Shown piece after piece: positions 52,447-60,603 of a stretch of 64,000 nt of DNA. The DNA lies in assembly GCF_013358405.1 (NCBI RefSeq), contig NZ_CP054836.1:1426001-1490000 (forward strand), read 5' to 3'. This stretch comes from Oricola thermophila (GTDB lineage Bacteria > Pseudomonadota > Alphaproteobacteria > Rhizobiales > Rhizobiaceae). A program made the translations under genes and the position numbers. Numbering within the stretch: position 1 is the stretch's first letter; the number at the start of each line of letters is the position of its first letter. The notes beneath the pieces are model-generated. The model was not told the DNA's origin. It saw nothing but the letters and a program-made list of their open reading frames with translations, and ran no database searches.

Positions 52447-53814
52447 ATGGTCAAGAGACATCGTGCCCCTCGTCCGCATAATCGTGCCGGCGTCTGGTAC
52501 TTGATTCGACGCGTCCCCAAGGAATTCAAGGCTTTTGACAAGCGCGGCATTGTAAAGATCACCACGGACATCGCCGTCGCGGATGATCCGCGCGCCATCC
52601 GTGCCCGAGAGGTCGTCGCCAAGCTGAATGACGGGCTCGAACAATACTGGCGCGATCTTCGCGACGGTCGCTCCAATGACGCGCGCGCCAGATTCGAGGC
52701 CGCGCAGAGCCGCGCCCGCGCGCTCGGCTTCACCTACAAGACCGCCGAGGAAGTCGCAGCGGGCCCGCTCAACGACATTCTCAAGCGGCTCGACCTCCTC
52801 GCCCAAAAGAAGCTGCTTGATGACGAGACAGAAGTCGCAGCGGTTCTCGGCGGCGTGCCACGTGCCCGGTTCCCGCTGTCCGGCCTCCTGGAGGAATATG
52901 AGCGGCTGCAGCGATCGAGCCTTGACCGAATGTCGCCCGACCAGCGGCGCATCTGGCGCAATACCAGAAAGCGGGCAATCGCCAATCTCATATCGGTGAT
53001 TGGCGACAAGGAAATAAGCGAAATCACTCGCGATGACACGATCGCCTACCGGCGCTGGTGGCAGGATCGCATAGCCTATCACGGTCTCGACATCGGCACG
53101 GCCAACAAGGAAATCGGCCAGATCTCCAAGATGGTGAAGGCCGTGGACATGATGTATCAGCTCAACCTCAAGCCGGTATTCGCGCAACTGCGCATCGAGG
53201 GCGGCGCGAAAAAATCGCGCGCGGCTTTCACTGCCGAATTTGTGCAGACACGCATTCTCGCTCCAGGCGCGCTTGATGGCCTCAACGACGAGGCGCGCGA
53301 TCTTGTCCTGCTGGTGGCCGACACCGGGCTGCGCCTTTCGGAAGCGGCCGGTCTTGTCGCCGGCACGATCCACCTGGACGCCGATATTCCATATGTCAGC
53401 GTCAAGCCCATCGACCGCATTCTCAAGACTGACCAGTCGGAGCGTGACATTCCTCTCGTCGGCTGCGCGCTGGATGCGATGAAGCGGCATCCGAAGGGAT
53501 TCCCGCGCTACCGTGACAAGGCGTCCTCGCTGTCTGCGCTGGTGAACAAATATCTTGGCGCGCACGGCATGCGGCCGAGCAAGGCTCACAGCCTCTACAG
53601 CCTGCGGCACACGTTCGAGGACCGGCTGACCGCGGTCGAGGCGCCCGAGAAGGTGATCGCGTCCCTGATGGGGCACAAATGGATCCGCCCGAAATACGGC
53701 GCCGGGCCGAGCCTCGCGCAAAAGCTCGAATGGTTGCAGCGCATCGCCTTCTCGCCGCCAACCAATGACGCCCTAGAAGTTGTTGTACAGGAAACAGTTC
53801 TTCCGAGTAAATGA
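52447..53814 (+). CDS. Tyrosine recombinase (integrase), DUF6538-type
   Basis: This 455-residue site-specific recombinase probably integrates and excises the surrounding element. The N-terminal part (GVWYLIRRVPKEFKAFDKRG) resembles the DUF6538 arm-binding region. A SAM-like core-binding domain covers about residues 140-260. The catalytic domain has Arg296 (TGLRLSEAAGL), the box YSLRHTFEDR, His in LMGHK and the nucleophile Tyr417 in KYGAG. The position usually held by His in HxxR is Tyr here. The ATG at 52447 fits homologous starts. It sits 117 nt from the tRNA-Gly scar and is divergent from tufB. Confidence 0.9.
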   Translation: MVKRHRAPRPHNRAGVWYLIRRVPKEFKAFDKRGIVKITTDIAVADDPRAIRAREVVAKLNDGLEQYWRDLRDGRSNDARARFEAAQSRARALGFTYKTAEEVAAGPLNDILKRLDLLAQKKLLDDETEVAAVLGGVPRARFPLSGLLEEYERLQRSSLDRMSPDQRRIWRNTRKRAIANLISVIGDKEISEITRDDTIAYRRWWQDRIAYHGLDIGTANKEIGQISKMVKAVDMMYQLNLKPVFAQLRIEGGAKKSRAAFTAEFVQTRILAPGALDGLNDEARDLVLLVADTGLRLSEAAGLVAGTIHLDADIPYVSVKPIDRILKTDQSERDIPLVGCALDAMKRHPKGFPRYRDKASSLSALVNKYLGAHGMRPSKAHSLYSLRHTFEDRLTAVEAPEKVIASLMGHKWIRPKYGAGPSLAQKLEWLQRIAFSPPTNDALEVVVQETVLPSK

Positions 53815-54002
53815 GATGAACAGCCTTTCCCAGCAATACTTTGACAATTTACCCATCGGTTGCGCGCTTTCGGCTTTGTCAATGCCGCATTGGCTTGGTG
53901 GCGGCTTAAGTATAAGTGGGATGATGATGGTGCGGCGCACTGCCAACATGCTCGGTTGAAGCACTCCGGGAAAGCCTTTTCCCCTCCGGCTTGGCCGAGG
54001 CC

Positions 54003-54074
54003 CGATGCGGAAATTGTCATGATAACGCAGTTGCCGAGAGCTTCTTCAATTTGCTCAAGCGGGAACGGGTACGG
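54003..54074 (+). pseudogene. IS3-family transposase fragment
   Basis: About 24 codons survive, reading GNCHDNAVAESFFNLLKRER. This is the C-terminal catalytic motif of IS3-group OrfB, with the final Glu of the DDE triad. Nothing recognisable as IS3 lies upstream in 53815-54002, and downstream the sequence switches to an IS256 fragment on the other strand. Confidence 0.75.
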
Positions 54075-54352
54075 TGCCGGCATTTGGCGATCAGCTTCGG
54101 ATCGAAGGTGCCGGCCCGGTCGCGCGGGATCGATTGCTGCATCTTCGATGTGGCCGTCAGAACATGCTTTTTCGAATGCCCGTTACGCCGATTGGCGAGG
54201 CCACCGGCCTCGCGTTCCTCGTCCAGCTCGGCGTTCAGAATGCGCTCGAACATAGTCTTCTTCAAATCGTCGTGCAGGCCGTCCTTGGCAAAAACCTCGC
54301 CCGGATCGCGCCCAGCAAGCAGTTGGTCCAACAGTTCCTTCTCAATGGACAT
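54075..54352 (-). pseudogene. IS256-family transposase, N-terminal fragment
   Basis: The reading frame starts MSIEKELLDQLLAGRDPGEV and keeps the family blocks FAKDGLHDDLKKTMFERILN, NRRNGHSKKHVLTATSK and SIPRDRAGTFDPKLIAK. Family similarity ends after LIAK, where the IS3 fragment of the opposite strand begins. Only about 90 of some 400 residues remain and the DDE residues are lost, so it is inactive. Confidence 0.85.
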
Positions 54353-54513
54353 GTGATGATTCTTCTTTCCATCATCATGGCCTCAAACACGAAATTCCTG
54401 ACAGTCCCTATCGTGCCCGCACCAGCCAGGGCCTCGAACCAGGCCTGTTCAGAAATGGCGACGTGACCATTTGCACAGATCACTCAACAAACTCATTGGC
54501 TTCCATTTCAGCA

Positions 54514-56091
54514 CTAATTCGTGGCTTTGCCCCATCCCCCGCCATTGGCGGTATGGATCAGAATTTCATCGCCGGGGTCGACCACAAGACCGCTGACAAA
54601 CGCATAATCTTCCTGACTGCCGTCCCGTCGGCAAACCGATAACACGTTTCTGCCGCCGGCCTCGCCGTCTGCAAGCCCCCAAGCCGGAACGCGATTTCTG
54701 CTGTAACCTGCAGACAGCAAGACGCGCCCGCGCGGACGATAGTTCACCTGAACCCCTCTACCTCCTTTGTGAAGGCCACAGCCCTCGCCGGTCGCGTTTA
54801 ACCGCTTGTAGCCAACATCAATGCCGTAACGGGCCTCGCAGATCTCGACAGGGCAATTGAAGGTCTCGCCATGGCTAGCCGAGTACATGGCGTCGAGCCC
54901 GTCGCGAGTGGCGGTCGCGCCCCACCCCCCCATCTGCGGCTCGACCATGGTGAAGCGGCGGCCGGTGTCAGGATGCTCGCCGGCAATCACCGTCCCGCAG
55001 ATCGAGGCGAAATGGCCTGCAGGCAGGCGTTCCGGCACCACCTGCGCCATGCAGCGCCACAGCATGTCGAAGAGCCGGATGCGCGTCTCGAAATAGTAGC
55101 CGTGCGGCGCGGTTCCGGTGGCGTGGAAGATCGTGCCAGGCTCAGTGACAACCTCAAGGACACGGAAGGACCCGCCATTGGCAAACAGCGTCGGGTCGGT
55201 CAGCGCCTTGAAGATCATCTGCGCCGAGATGACAGCGCCGTCGCGGCTGGTGTTGTAGGGTTCGGCGCGCTGTTTTGGGTTGCCGGTGAGATCGACGGAG
55301 AAGCGGTCTTCCGAAATGGTGATCGCGGCGTGCCACAGCGCGCCGTCATCTTGCTCCTCCTCGATTTCATAGGTGCCGGTGGGGAGCGCGGCAAGGCCGG
55401 CTCGGGCCCGCCGCTCACCCTCCTCGAACAGGATCGCGAGAGCATGGCGGAATGCCGCAAGACCGTAGGTCTCGATAATCTGCCGGACGCGGCCCTCGGC
55501 CTTGCGGCTCGCCGCGACTTGCGCCCACAGGTCACCGCGCACGAAATCCGGCAGGCGGGAATTGGCGGCGATGATGTCGAAGACCGGCCCGACCGGCTCG
55601 CCCCCGGCAAAGAGCCTCACGGCGGGCAATCGCAGGCCTTCCTGGAATATCTCCGAAACGTCGACAGCCATCGATCCCGGCGTTCGGCCACCAACATCGT
55701 TCCAGTGGGCGATCGACGCGGTCCAGGCGACGAGCTCGCCGCGCGCGAACACCGGAAGCGCAATGACAACGTCGTTGAGGTGCGTGACGCCACCGTAATA
55801 GGGGTCGTTGGTAATGAACAGGTCGCCGTCCCGGATCGCCTCGATCCCGTTCAGCTCAATAATGCGCTTCACCGCCTTGTCCAGTACACCGACGAAGGTC
55901 GGGATCCCGGCGCCGGAACTCACCAATTCGCCGCGCCCGTCGGTGATTCCGGTTCCGACATCCAGAACCTCGTAGATGATCGGGCTCATTGCCGTCTTCT
56001 TCAGCACCGCAAACATTTCGTCGGCAGCAGCCACCAGACTTGCCTGTATCACCGAGGCGGTGATCGGATCATCGGGGCGGGTTTGTGTCAT
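54514..56091 (-). CDS. Hydantoinase B/oxoprolinase family protein (second copy)
   Basis: This 525-residue HyuB-type subunit partners HyuA in ATP-dependent hydrolysis of hydantoin or 5-oxoproline-like rings. It keeps TAMSPIIYEVLDVGTGITDG, the metal/active-site region ITNDPYYGGVTHLNDVVIAL and TSRDGAVISAQMIFKALTDP. Three ATG codons in tandem follow GAGGGAG; the third (56091) has the best spacing. It is clearly homologous to the other HyuB at 58929 and has no HyuA of its own next to it. It ends next to the IS remnants but looks complete. Confidence 0.88.
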   Translation of the reverse strand: MTQTRPDDPITASVIQASLVAAADEMFAVLKKTAMSPIIYEVLDVGTGITDGRGELVSSGAGIPTFVGVLDKAVKRIIELNGIEAIRDGDLFITNDPYYGGVTHLNDVVIALPVFARGELVAWTASIAHWNDVGGRTPGSMAVDVSEIFQEGLRLPAVRLFAGGEPVGPVFDIIAANSRLPDFVRGDLWAQVAASRKAEGRVRQIIETYGLAAFRHALAILFEEGERRARAGLAALPTGTYEIEEEQDDGALWHAAITISEDRFSVDLTGNPKQRAEPYNTSRDGAVISAQMIFKALTDPTLFANGGSFRVLEVVTEPGTIFHATGTAPHGYYFETRIRLFDMLWRCMAQVVPERLPAGHFASICGTVIAGEHPDTGRRFTMVEPQMGGWGATATRDGLDAMYSASHGETFNCPVEICEARYGIDVGYKRLNATGEGCGLHKGGRGVQVNYRPRGRVLLSAGYSRNRVPAWGLADGEAGGRNVLSVCRRDGSQEDYAFVSGLVVDPGDEILIHTANGGGWGKATN

Positions 56092-56142
56092 CATCATCTC
56101 CCTCGATTCCAATAACGGACTAGCTGGCAGAATTGCGCGCCA

Positions 56143-57122
56143 TTAAACACCAGTCTCGACTACGACCTTGCCATGCGATTTGCGCGACTGGCTCAGATAG
56201 TCCCACGCCTTGACATTCTTCTCCGTCGGATCGACGGGTCGATTTGCGGGCGAATGCGCCCCTGTTCCAGCATGTCGTAGATAAAGGCCTTGCCGCGCTC
56301 GCACATCGCGGGATCCTCGACGTAGTCGAAGACGGAGTAGGGTTGGAAGACCGCGATCTTCTGGAACATGTCAACGAACGGCAGGGTGGGCCATTACCTG
56401 TCGAGCGTACCATAGAAGTCGATCCGTGCATCGCGCGCGAGTGCGGTATCGTACTTGTCGATCAGCCCGGCGCCGACAGGATCGAAGGCGACGCCGATGC
56501 CCTTTCTGCCCGTAATCCTGTCGATGGCGGTCGCGCCATCGTCGCGCCCGGTCACAATGACTTGGTCCGCGCCCATCCCGTGCAGGTAGTCCGTGTTTCT
56601 CCTGAAGCGGGCGGTACCAATCATGGTCGCGCCTAATTCGCGGGCGAGCCGGTCGTGCTGGTCGCCGGTGTCACGAGAACATGGCTGCTTGCCCCCCCCG
56701 GAGACCTCTGCCAGCGGAAAATAGGCGGTCAGATACCGCATCCAGATAGAGGCGCATTCCACCGGCGAGAGATTCGGCGGCGCCTTTGCGATGTAGCGCT
56801 GGTTTGTGACCAGCGATTCCGTACTCGCCCCGCGGTCGTAGTAGAAGTAGGGCAGCGTCGCGACGCGTTCGCCCGGCGAGAGTCCCTCGACGCCGAGTCT
56901 CACAGCTTCGATGACGCTAGCCGCCTCAATTCCGACCCAGGCAGGAAAGCTGCGGAACGAGAAGGAGTAGTTATCCTTCATCAGGTCCATGTCGCCCCAG
57001 TTGAGGGCGAATGCCTCGACCTTCAGCCGGATTTCCCCCTCGCCCGGTTCCACGAGCGTTTCTTCCTCGAGGACAAAGCCCTTGTAACTCGAGTAGTCGT
57101 GTATGCGCCATGCGCGCGACAT
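56143..57122 (-). pseudogene. Zinc-type alcohol dehydrogenase family protein, degraded
   Basis: The frame opens MSRAWRIHDYSSYKGFVLEE after GAGGAG and follows the medium-chain reductase fold (ALNWGDMDLMKDNYSFSF, TARFRRNTDYLHGMGADQVI). Three lesions are visible. A shift near a run of eight C residues (56692-56699) puts VLVTPATSTTG in another frame. A TAA follows YGTLDR near 56393. A further shift near 56215 precedes the last block (WDYLSQSRKSHGKVVVETGV). The product was probably an NADPH-dependent oxidoreductase; now it is non-functional unless the shifts are sequencing errors. Confidence 0.8.
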
Positions 57123-57158
57123 CTGCTTTCTCCTCGCTACCAATAGGCTGCGTCCCGA

Positions 57159-58256
57159 TCAAGCGCCCGCAATATGCAGGTCGCGCGGAAGGTCGGAGAA
57201 GATTTCCGGCCCGTCGGCGCGGAGGATTACAATGTCCTCGAGCCTGATGCCGAAGCGCCCCGGAAGGTAGATGCCGGGTTCTATGGAGAAGACCATTCCC
57301 TCCTCCAGCACCGTCTCCGAGGTCGACGTAATGTAGGGCGGTTCGTGACCGTCGATCCCCAAGCCGTGGCCGGTACGGTGGACGAAGTACTCGCCGTAGC
57401 CCGCATCGGCGATGACTGTGCGGGCGGCAGCGTCGACGTCCTTCGCTTTCACACCCGGCCGGGCGGCCTTCATCGCCGCTTGGACAGCCCGCTCGACGAT
57501 GGCGTGCACCTCTTCATATCCGTCGGGCGGACTGCCGACGGCCACCATGCGGGTGATATCGCTCGGGAAGCCGTCCTTGCGCGCGCCAATGTCGATGACC
57601 ACCGCATCGCCCTTGATAAACTTCCTGTCACCGGTCTGGTGGTGCGGAAAGGCGCCATTGCCAGCACCGCCGACGATGGTGAACAGCGTCGAGGCACTCT
57701 CGGAGGCGAAATGGTCGCTGACGATGGATGCAAGTTCCCGCTCACTCATACCCGGGCAAATCGACGCAAACGCCTTCTGCATCGCGCGGTCGGCCACGGC
57801 AGCACTCGCCCTCAGCCTCGCGAACTCGCCCTCGTCCTTGCGCATGCGCAGGGCGCCGACCGTGTCGTCGGTGAAGGCATACCTCGCGCCAGGCAGGGCG
57901 GCGAGCAGCAGCAGGGCGAAATCGGCCCGCATGGTCTCGTCAACGACCACGCAGTCGGCATTGCCCGCCCCGATCGAGCCAAGGGCAGCCGCCAGTGCCT
58001 TGTCGGGCCCCTCGTCGTCTGCCCAAGTGTGGAAGGCGATGTCAGTTTCTTCGCGCGAGCCCTCGGCGTTGAGTGCTGGCATCAAGAAGCACTCGCCCGA
58101 GCACGAGACCAACAGGAGGCAAGGACGCTCGTCGGCATGGGGATGAAAGCCGACCAGCCATTGCATGTGCGACCCCGGCCCGAGTGCAACCAGGTCGACT
58201 CTGTTTTTCTGCATCCTCTCGCGCAATGCCGCCAAGCGCGCCGCTGTCTCGCTCAT
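57159..58256 (-). CDS. M24-family peptidase (Xaa-Pro aminopeptidase / creatinase-like)
   Basis: The 365-residue protein has a creatinase-like N-terminal domain (about 1-130) and a pita-bread M24 domain. The dinuclear metal ligands are all present: two Asp in VIDIGARKDGFPSDITRM, His in HRTGHGLGIDGHE, Glu in FSIEPGIYL and Glu in IRLEDIVIL. This fits an aminopeptidase acting on X-Pro or a modified amino acid, whereas true creatinase lacks the metal set. AGGAG precedes the ATG at 58256. It follows the racemase and precedes the dehydrogenase remnant in one minus-strand cluster. Confidence 0.9.
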   Translation of the reverse strand: MSETAARLAALRERMQKNRVDLVALGPGSHMQWLVGFHPHADERPCLLLVSCSGECFLMPALNAEGSREETDIAFHTWADDEGPDKALAAALGSIGAGNADCVVVDETMRADFALLLLAALPGARYAFTDDTVGALRMRKDEGEFARLRASAAVADRAMQKAFASICPGMSERELASIVSDHFASESASTLFTIVGGAGNGAFPHHQTGDRKFIKGDAVVIDIGARKDGFPSDITRMVAVGSPPDGYEEVHAIVERAVQAAMKAARPGVKAKDVDAAARTVIADAGYGEYFVHRTGHGLGIDGHEPPYITSTSETVLEEGMVFSIEPGIYLPGRFGIRLEDIVILRADGPEIFSDLPRDLHIAGA

Positions 58257-58285
58257 GTCCTTATTCTCCTGATTATTGTTGCTGA

Positions 58286-58900
58286 TCACGCCACCCGGCA
58301 TGCAGGTCCCGGCGCTTCGGCCGGGACGATGATGCGATTGCCGAAAACTTCGCCGTCGTCGAAGCGCCAATGCCCGCGATTTCTTCTTCGGACGGGGACA
58401 CGCACGACCACATGCGGCTCGGTTTCCAAGCGCATTGCCGCTTGAAGATGGCGCCGTACTCGATCCGTTTCAGCGCGGCGATGGACGGCGCAATCACGGG
58501 CACGCCAAGGCGCCTTTCCACGTCGCGGTAGAACCCGACTTCCATCGTGCAGCCAAAGATGAGCGCCTCGGCAAAGTCGTCTTCTACGGCCTTGGGGCCC
58601 GTCTCCAGGAGCCGGCAATCCGTCTCGGTATAGTCCTGCTGAAACTCCGTGACGCCCAGCTCGACGTGATAGAAGCCCGGCAGCCGGTGTTCAAGGCCAT
58701 GCTCGCAAACGGTGAAATGCATCTGGTTTACCCACTTGTGCCGTCCGACGATTCGGCCTTCGGTCTCGAACAGCGACGTAACGTGGACCTCGGTGCAAGC
58801 GAGCTTGTGCTCGCGGGCCATGTCGGCAAACATGTCATCATGGGCGGCGGTGCCGACGATCGGGCTCGGATACATCACCTTCAGGGGGGTGCTCGTTCAT
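58286..58900 (-). pseudogene. Asp/Glu/hydantoin racemase family gene, frameshifted
   Basis: From the ATG at 58900 (after GAGGTGAAAGG) the intact protein would begin MNEHPLKVMYPSPIVGTAAH, but a run of six G residues (58884-58889) is one too long and shifts the frame. A second shift near 58361-58368 moves the end (FDDGEVFGNRIIVPAEAPGP) out of frame. The middle keeps EALIFGCTMEVGFYRDVERR with the catalytic-type Cys of the family. An uninterrupted frame at 58273-58878 could still make a 201-residue product with altered ends. Racemisation of a hydantoin or amino acid would fit the cluster. Confidence 0.72.
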
Positions 58901-58928
58901 CTGCCTTTCACCTCTCGTTGCCGGCACA

Positions 58929-60593
58929 TCATCCGGTGAATCCGTAGACCTCCCGCGCGCGCTCGGGCGTAATGTATCCGTTGCGCACATCTTCCCTCAC
59001 TGCCTCGGGATCACGCTCCTTCGGATTGCCCACGCCGCCGCCAACACCGGTGACGACGCGGATCACGTCATCCTTGTTCACCGTCAGGCCGGAGACGAAG
59101 GAGTAGCGCTCGCTACCTCCTTCACGGCGCAGCACCTCGACGTAATTAGGCGTTCCCTCCAGCCCGCCATCGAGAGACCAAGGCAGGATGCGCGAGCGGG
59201 TGTAACCGGCCGTAAGGAAGGAGCCGTCCACGCGGATTCGATAGTCGAGCCGGATACCGTAGCCGCCGGTCCATTTTCCCTCGCCGCCGGGTGCTGTGTT
59301 GAGCTCCATGCGATCAACGATAAGGCCGTTACGTGCCTCCGAGATCTCCGCGGGCGTGTTGAAGGTCTCGCCATGGAAACCGGAAAAGATCGCGCTGTTG
59401 CCATCGCGGCCATAGCTTGCGCCCCAACCGCCGACCTGCGGCTCGATGATGGTGTAGTGGCGGCCGGTATCGGGATGCGTACCCCCGATGAAGGTGCCGC
59501 AGATCGAGGAGAAGTGCCCGGCAGCCAGCCGCTCGGGCACATGCCGGGCAAGGCAGCGCCACATAAGGTCGTAGACCCGCACCTCGGTCTCGAAATAGAA
59601 GCCGATGGGCGAGGGTTCCCGGGCATGGAAGACCGAGCCTTCACGAGTTTTCAGGCGGATCGGCCGAAACGAGCCTTCGTTGCAGGGCGAGTAGGGATCG
59701 GTTAGCGACTTGAAGATCATCTGGGCGCAGACCATCGCGCCATCGCGGCTGGTATTGGTCGGGCCGTTGTCCTGGTCGGGATTGTCCGTGAGATCGACCA
59801 CGAACTCGTGGTCGGAGATGGTGATCTTGACGTTGTAGACGCGCCCGTCGTCCTGCTCTTCCGAAAGCTCGAAGGTCCCGTGCGGCAGCTTTGCCAGCTC
59901 TGCGAGCGAAACCTGCTCGCCGAAGTCCATGAACGACTCCATGGCCCGCTCGAAGGTCTCGACACCGTACTTCTCGGCTAGGTCTGTCAGCCGCTTGGCG
60001 CCGATGCGCACCGAGGCGATCGCCGCCCAGATGTCGCCCTCCAGGAAGTCCGGCATGCGCGAGTTGACCTTCATGATGTCGAAGACGGGCTTGATCGGCT
60101 CGCCCTTCGAGATCATCTTGACGGCCGGAAGGCGCAGTCCCTCCTGCCAGATTTCCGTCGCATCCCCGGAAAGCGACCCCGGCGCCATGCCGCCAATATC
60201 GGAATTGTGAGCGATGTTGGCCGTCCAAGCGATAATGCGCCCACCTGCGAACACCGGCATGGCGACGACGATGTCGTTCAGATGGGTGACACCGCCATGA
60301 TACGGATCGTTGGTGATAAAGACGTCGCCGGGCTCGATGACGCCGGGCTTATCAAACTTCTCGACAATCACCTTCACCGCCTTGTCGAGAACGCCGATGA
60401 AGGCCGGAATGCCCGCGCCAGAACTGGCGAGCTCGCCGTTCGCATTCATGATGCCGGTGCCCATGTCGAGCACCTCGTAGATGATCGAGCTCATTGCCGC
60501 CTTGCGCATGGCGGCGAACATCTCGTCAGCCGTCGCCTGCAGCGAGTTTTGGATGATTTCCAAGGTAATCGGGTCGTAGCTTGCCTGTCCCAT
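58929..60593 (-). CDS. hyuB: Hydantoinase B/oxoprolinase family protein
   Basis: This 554-residue HyuB-type subunit forms the hydrolase with HyuA. Conserved parts are AAMSSIIYEVLDMGTGIMNA, GDVFITNDPYHGGVTHLNDI, IAHNSDIGGMAPGSLSG and TSRDGAMVCAQMIFKSLTDP. The ATG at 60593 has GAGGTG six nt upstream; a GTG three codons earlier is the alternative. It starts ten nt after the hyuA stop, so the two are an operon pair. Confidence 0.92.
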   Translation of the reverse strand: MGQASYDPITLEIIQNSLQATADEMFAAMRKAAMSSIIYEVLDMGTGIMNANGELASSGAGIPAFIGVLDKAVKVIVEKFDKPGVIEPGDVFITNDPYHGGVTHLNDIVVAMPVFAGGRIIAWTANIAHNSDIGGMAPGSLSGDATEIWQEGLRLPAVKMISKGEPIKPVFDIMKVNSRMPDFLEGDIWAAIASVRIGAKRLTDLAEKYGVETFERAMESFMDFGEQVSLAELAKLPHGTFELSEEQDDGRVYNVKITISDHEFVVDLTDNPDQDNGPTNTSRDGAMVCAQMIFKSLTDPYSPCNEGSFRPIRLKTREGSVFHAREPSPIGFYFETEVRVYDLMWRCLARHVPERLAAGHFSSICGTFIGGTHPDTGRHYTIIEPQVGGWGASYGRDGNSAIFSGFHGETFNTPAEISEARNGLIVDRMELNTAPGGEGKWTGGYGIRLDYRIRVDGSFLTAGYTRSRILPWSLDGGLEGTPNYVEVLRREGGSERYSFVSGLTVNKDDVIRVVTGVGGGVGNPKERDPEAVREDVRNGYITPERAREVYGFTG

Positions 60594-60603
60594 CTCTCGC
60601 ACC

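Larger units (their letters stand above)
53815..54513. other. Scrambled region of insertion-sequence remnants
   Basis: These 699 nt between the integrase and the hydantoinase genes hold the IS3 and IS256 fragments. Positions 53815-54002 and 54353-54513 have no recognisable gene. Part of it (53820-53930) looks more AT-rich than the surroundings. No clear terminal inverted repeats or target duplications were seen. Confidence 0.6.

Noticed and set aside
54075..54352. Functional IS256 transposase
   Set aside because: Only the N-terminal quarter remains; the catalytic residues and the far end of the element are missing.
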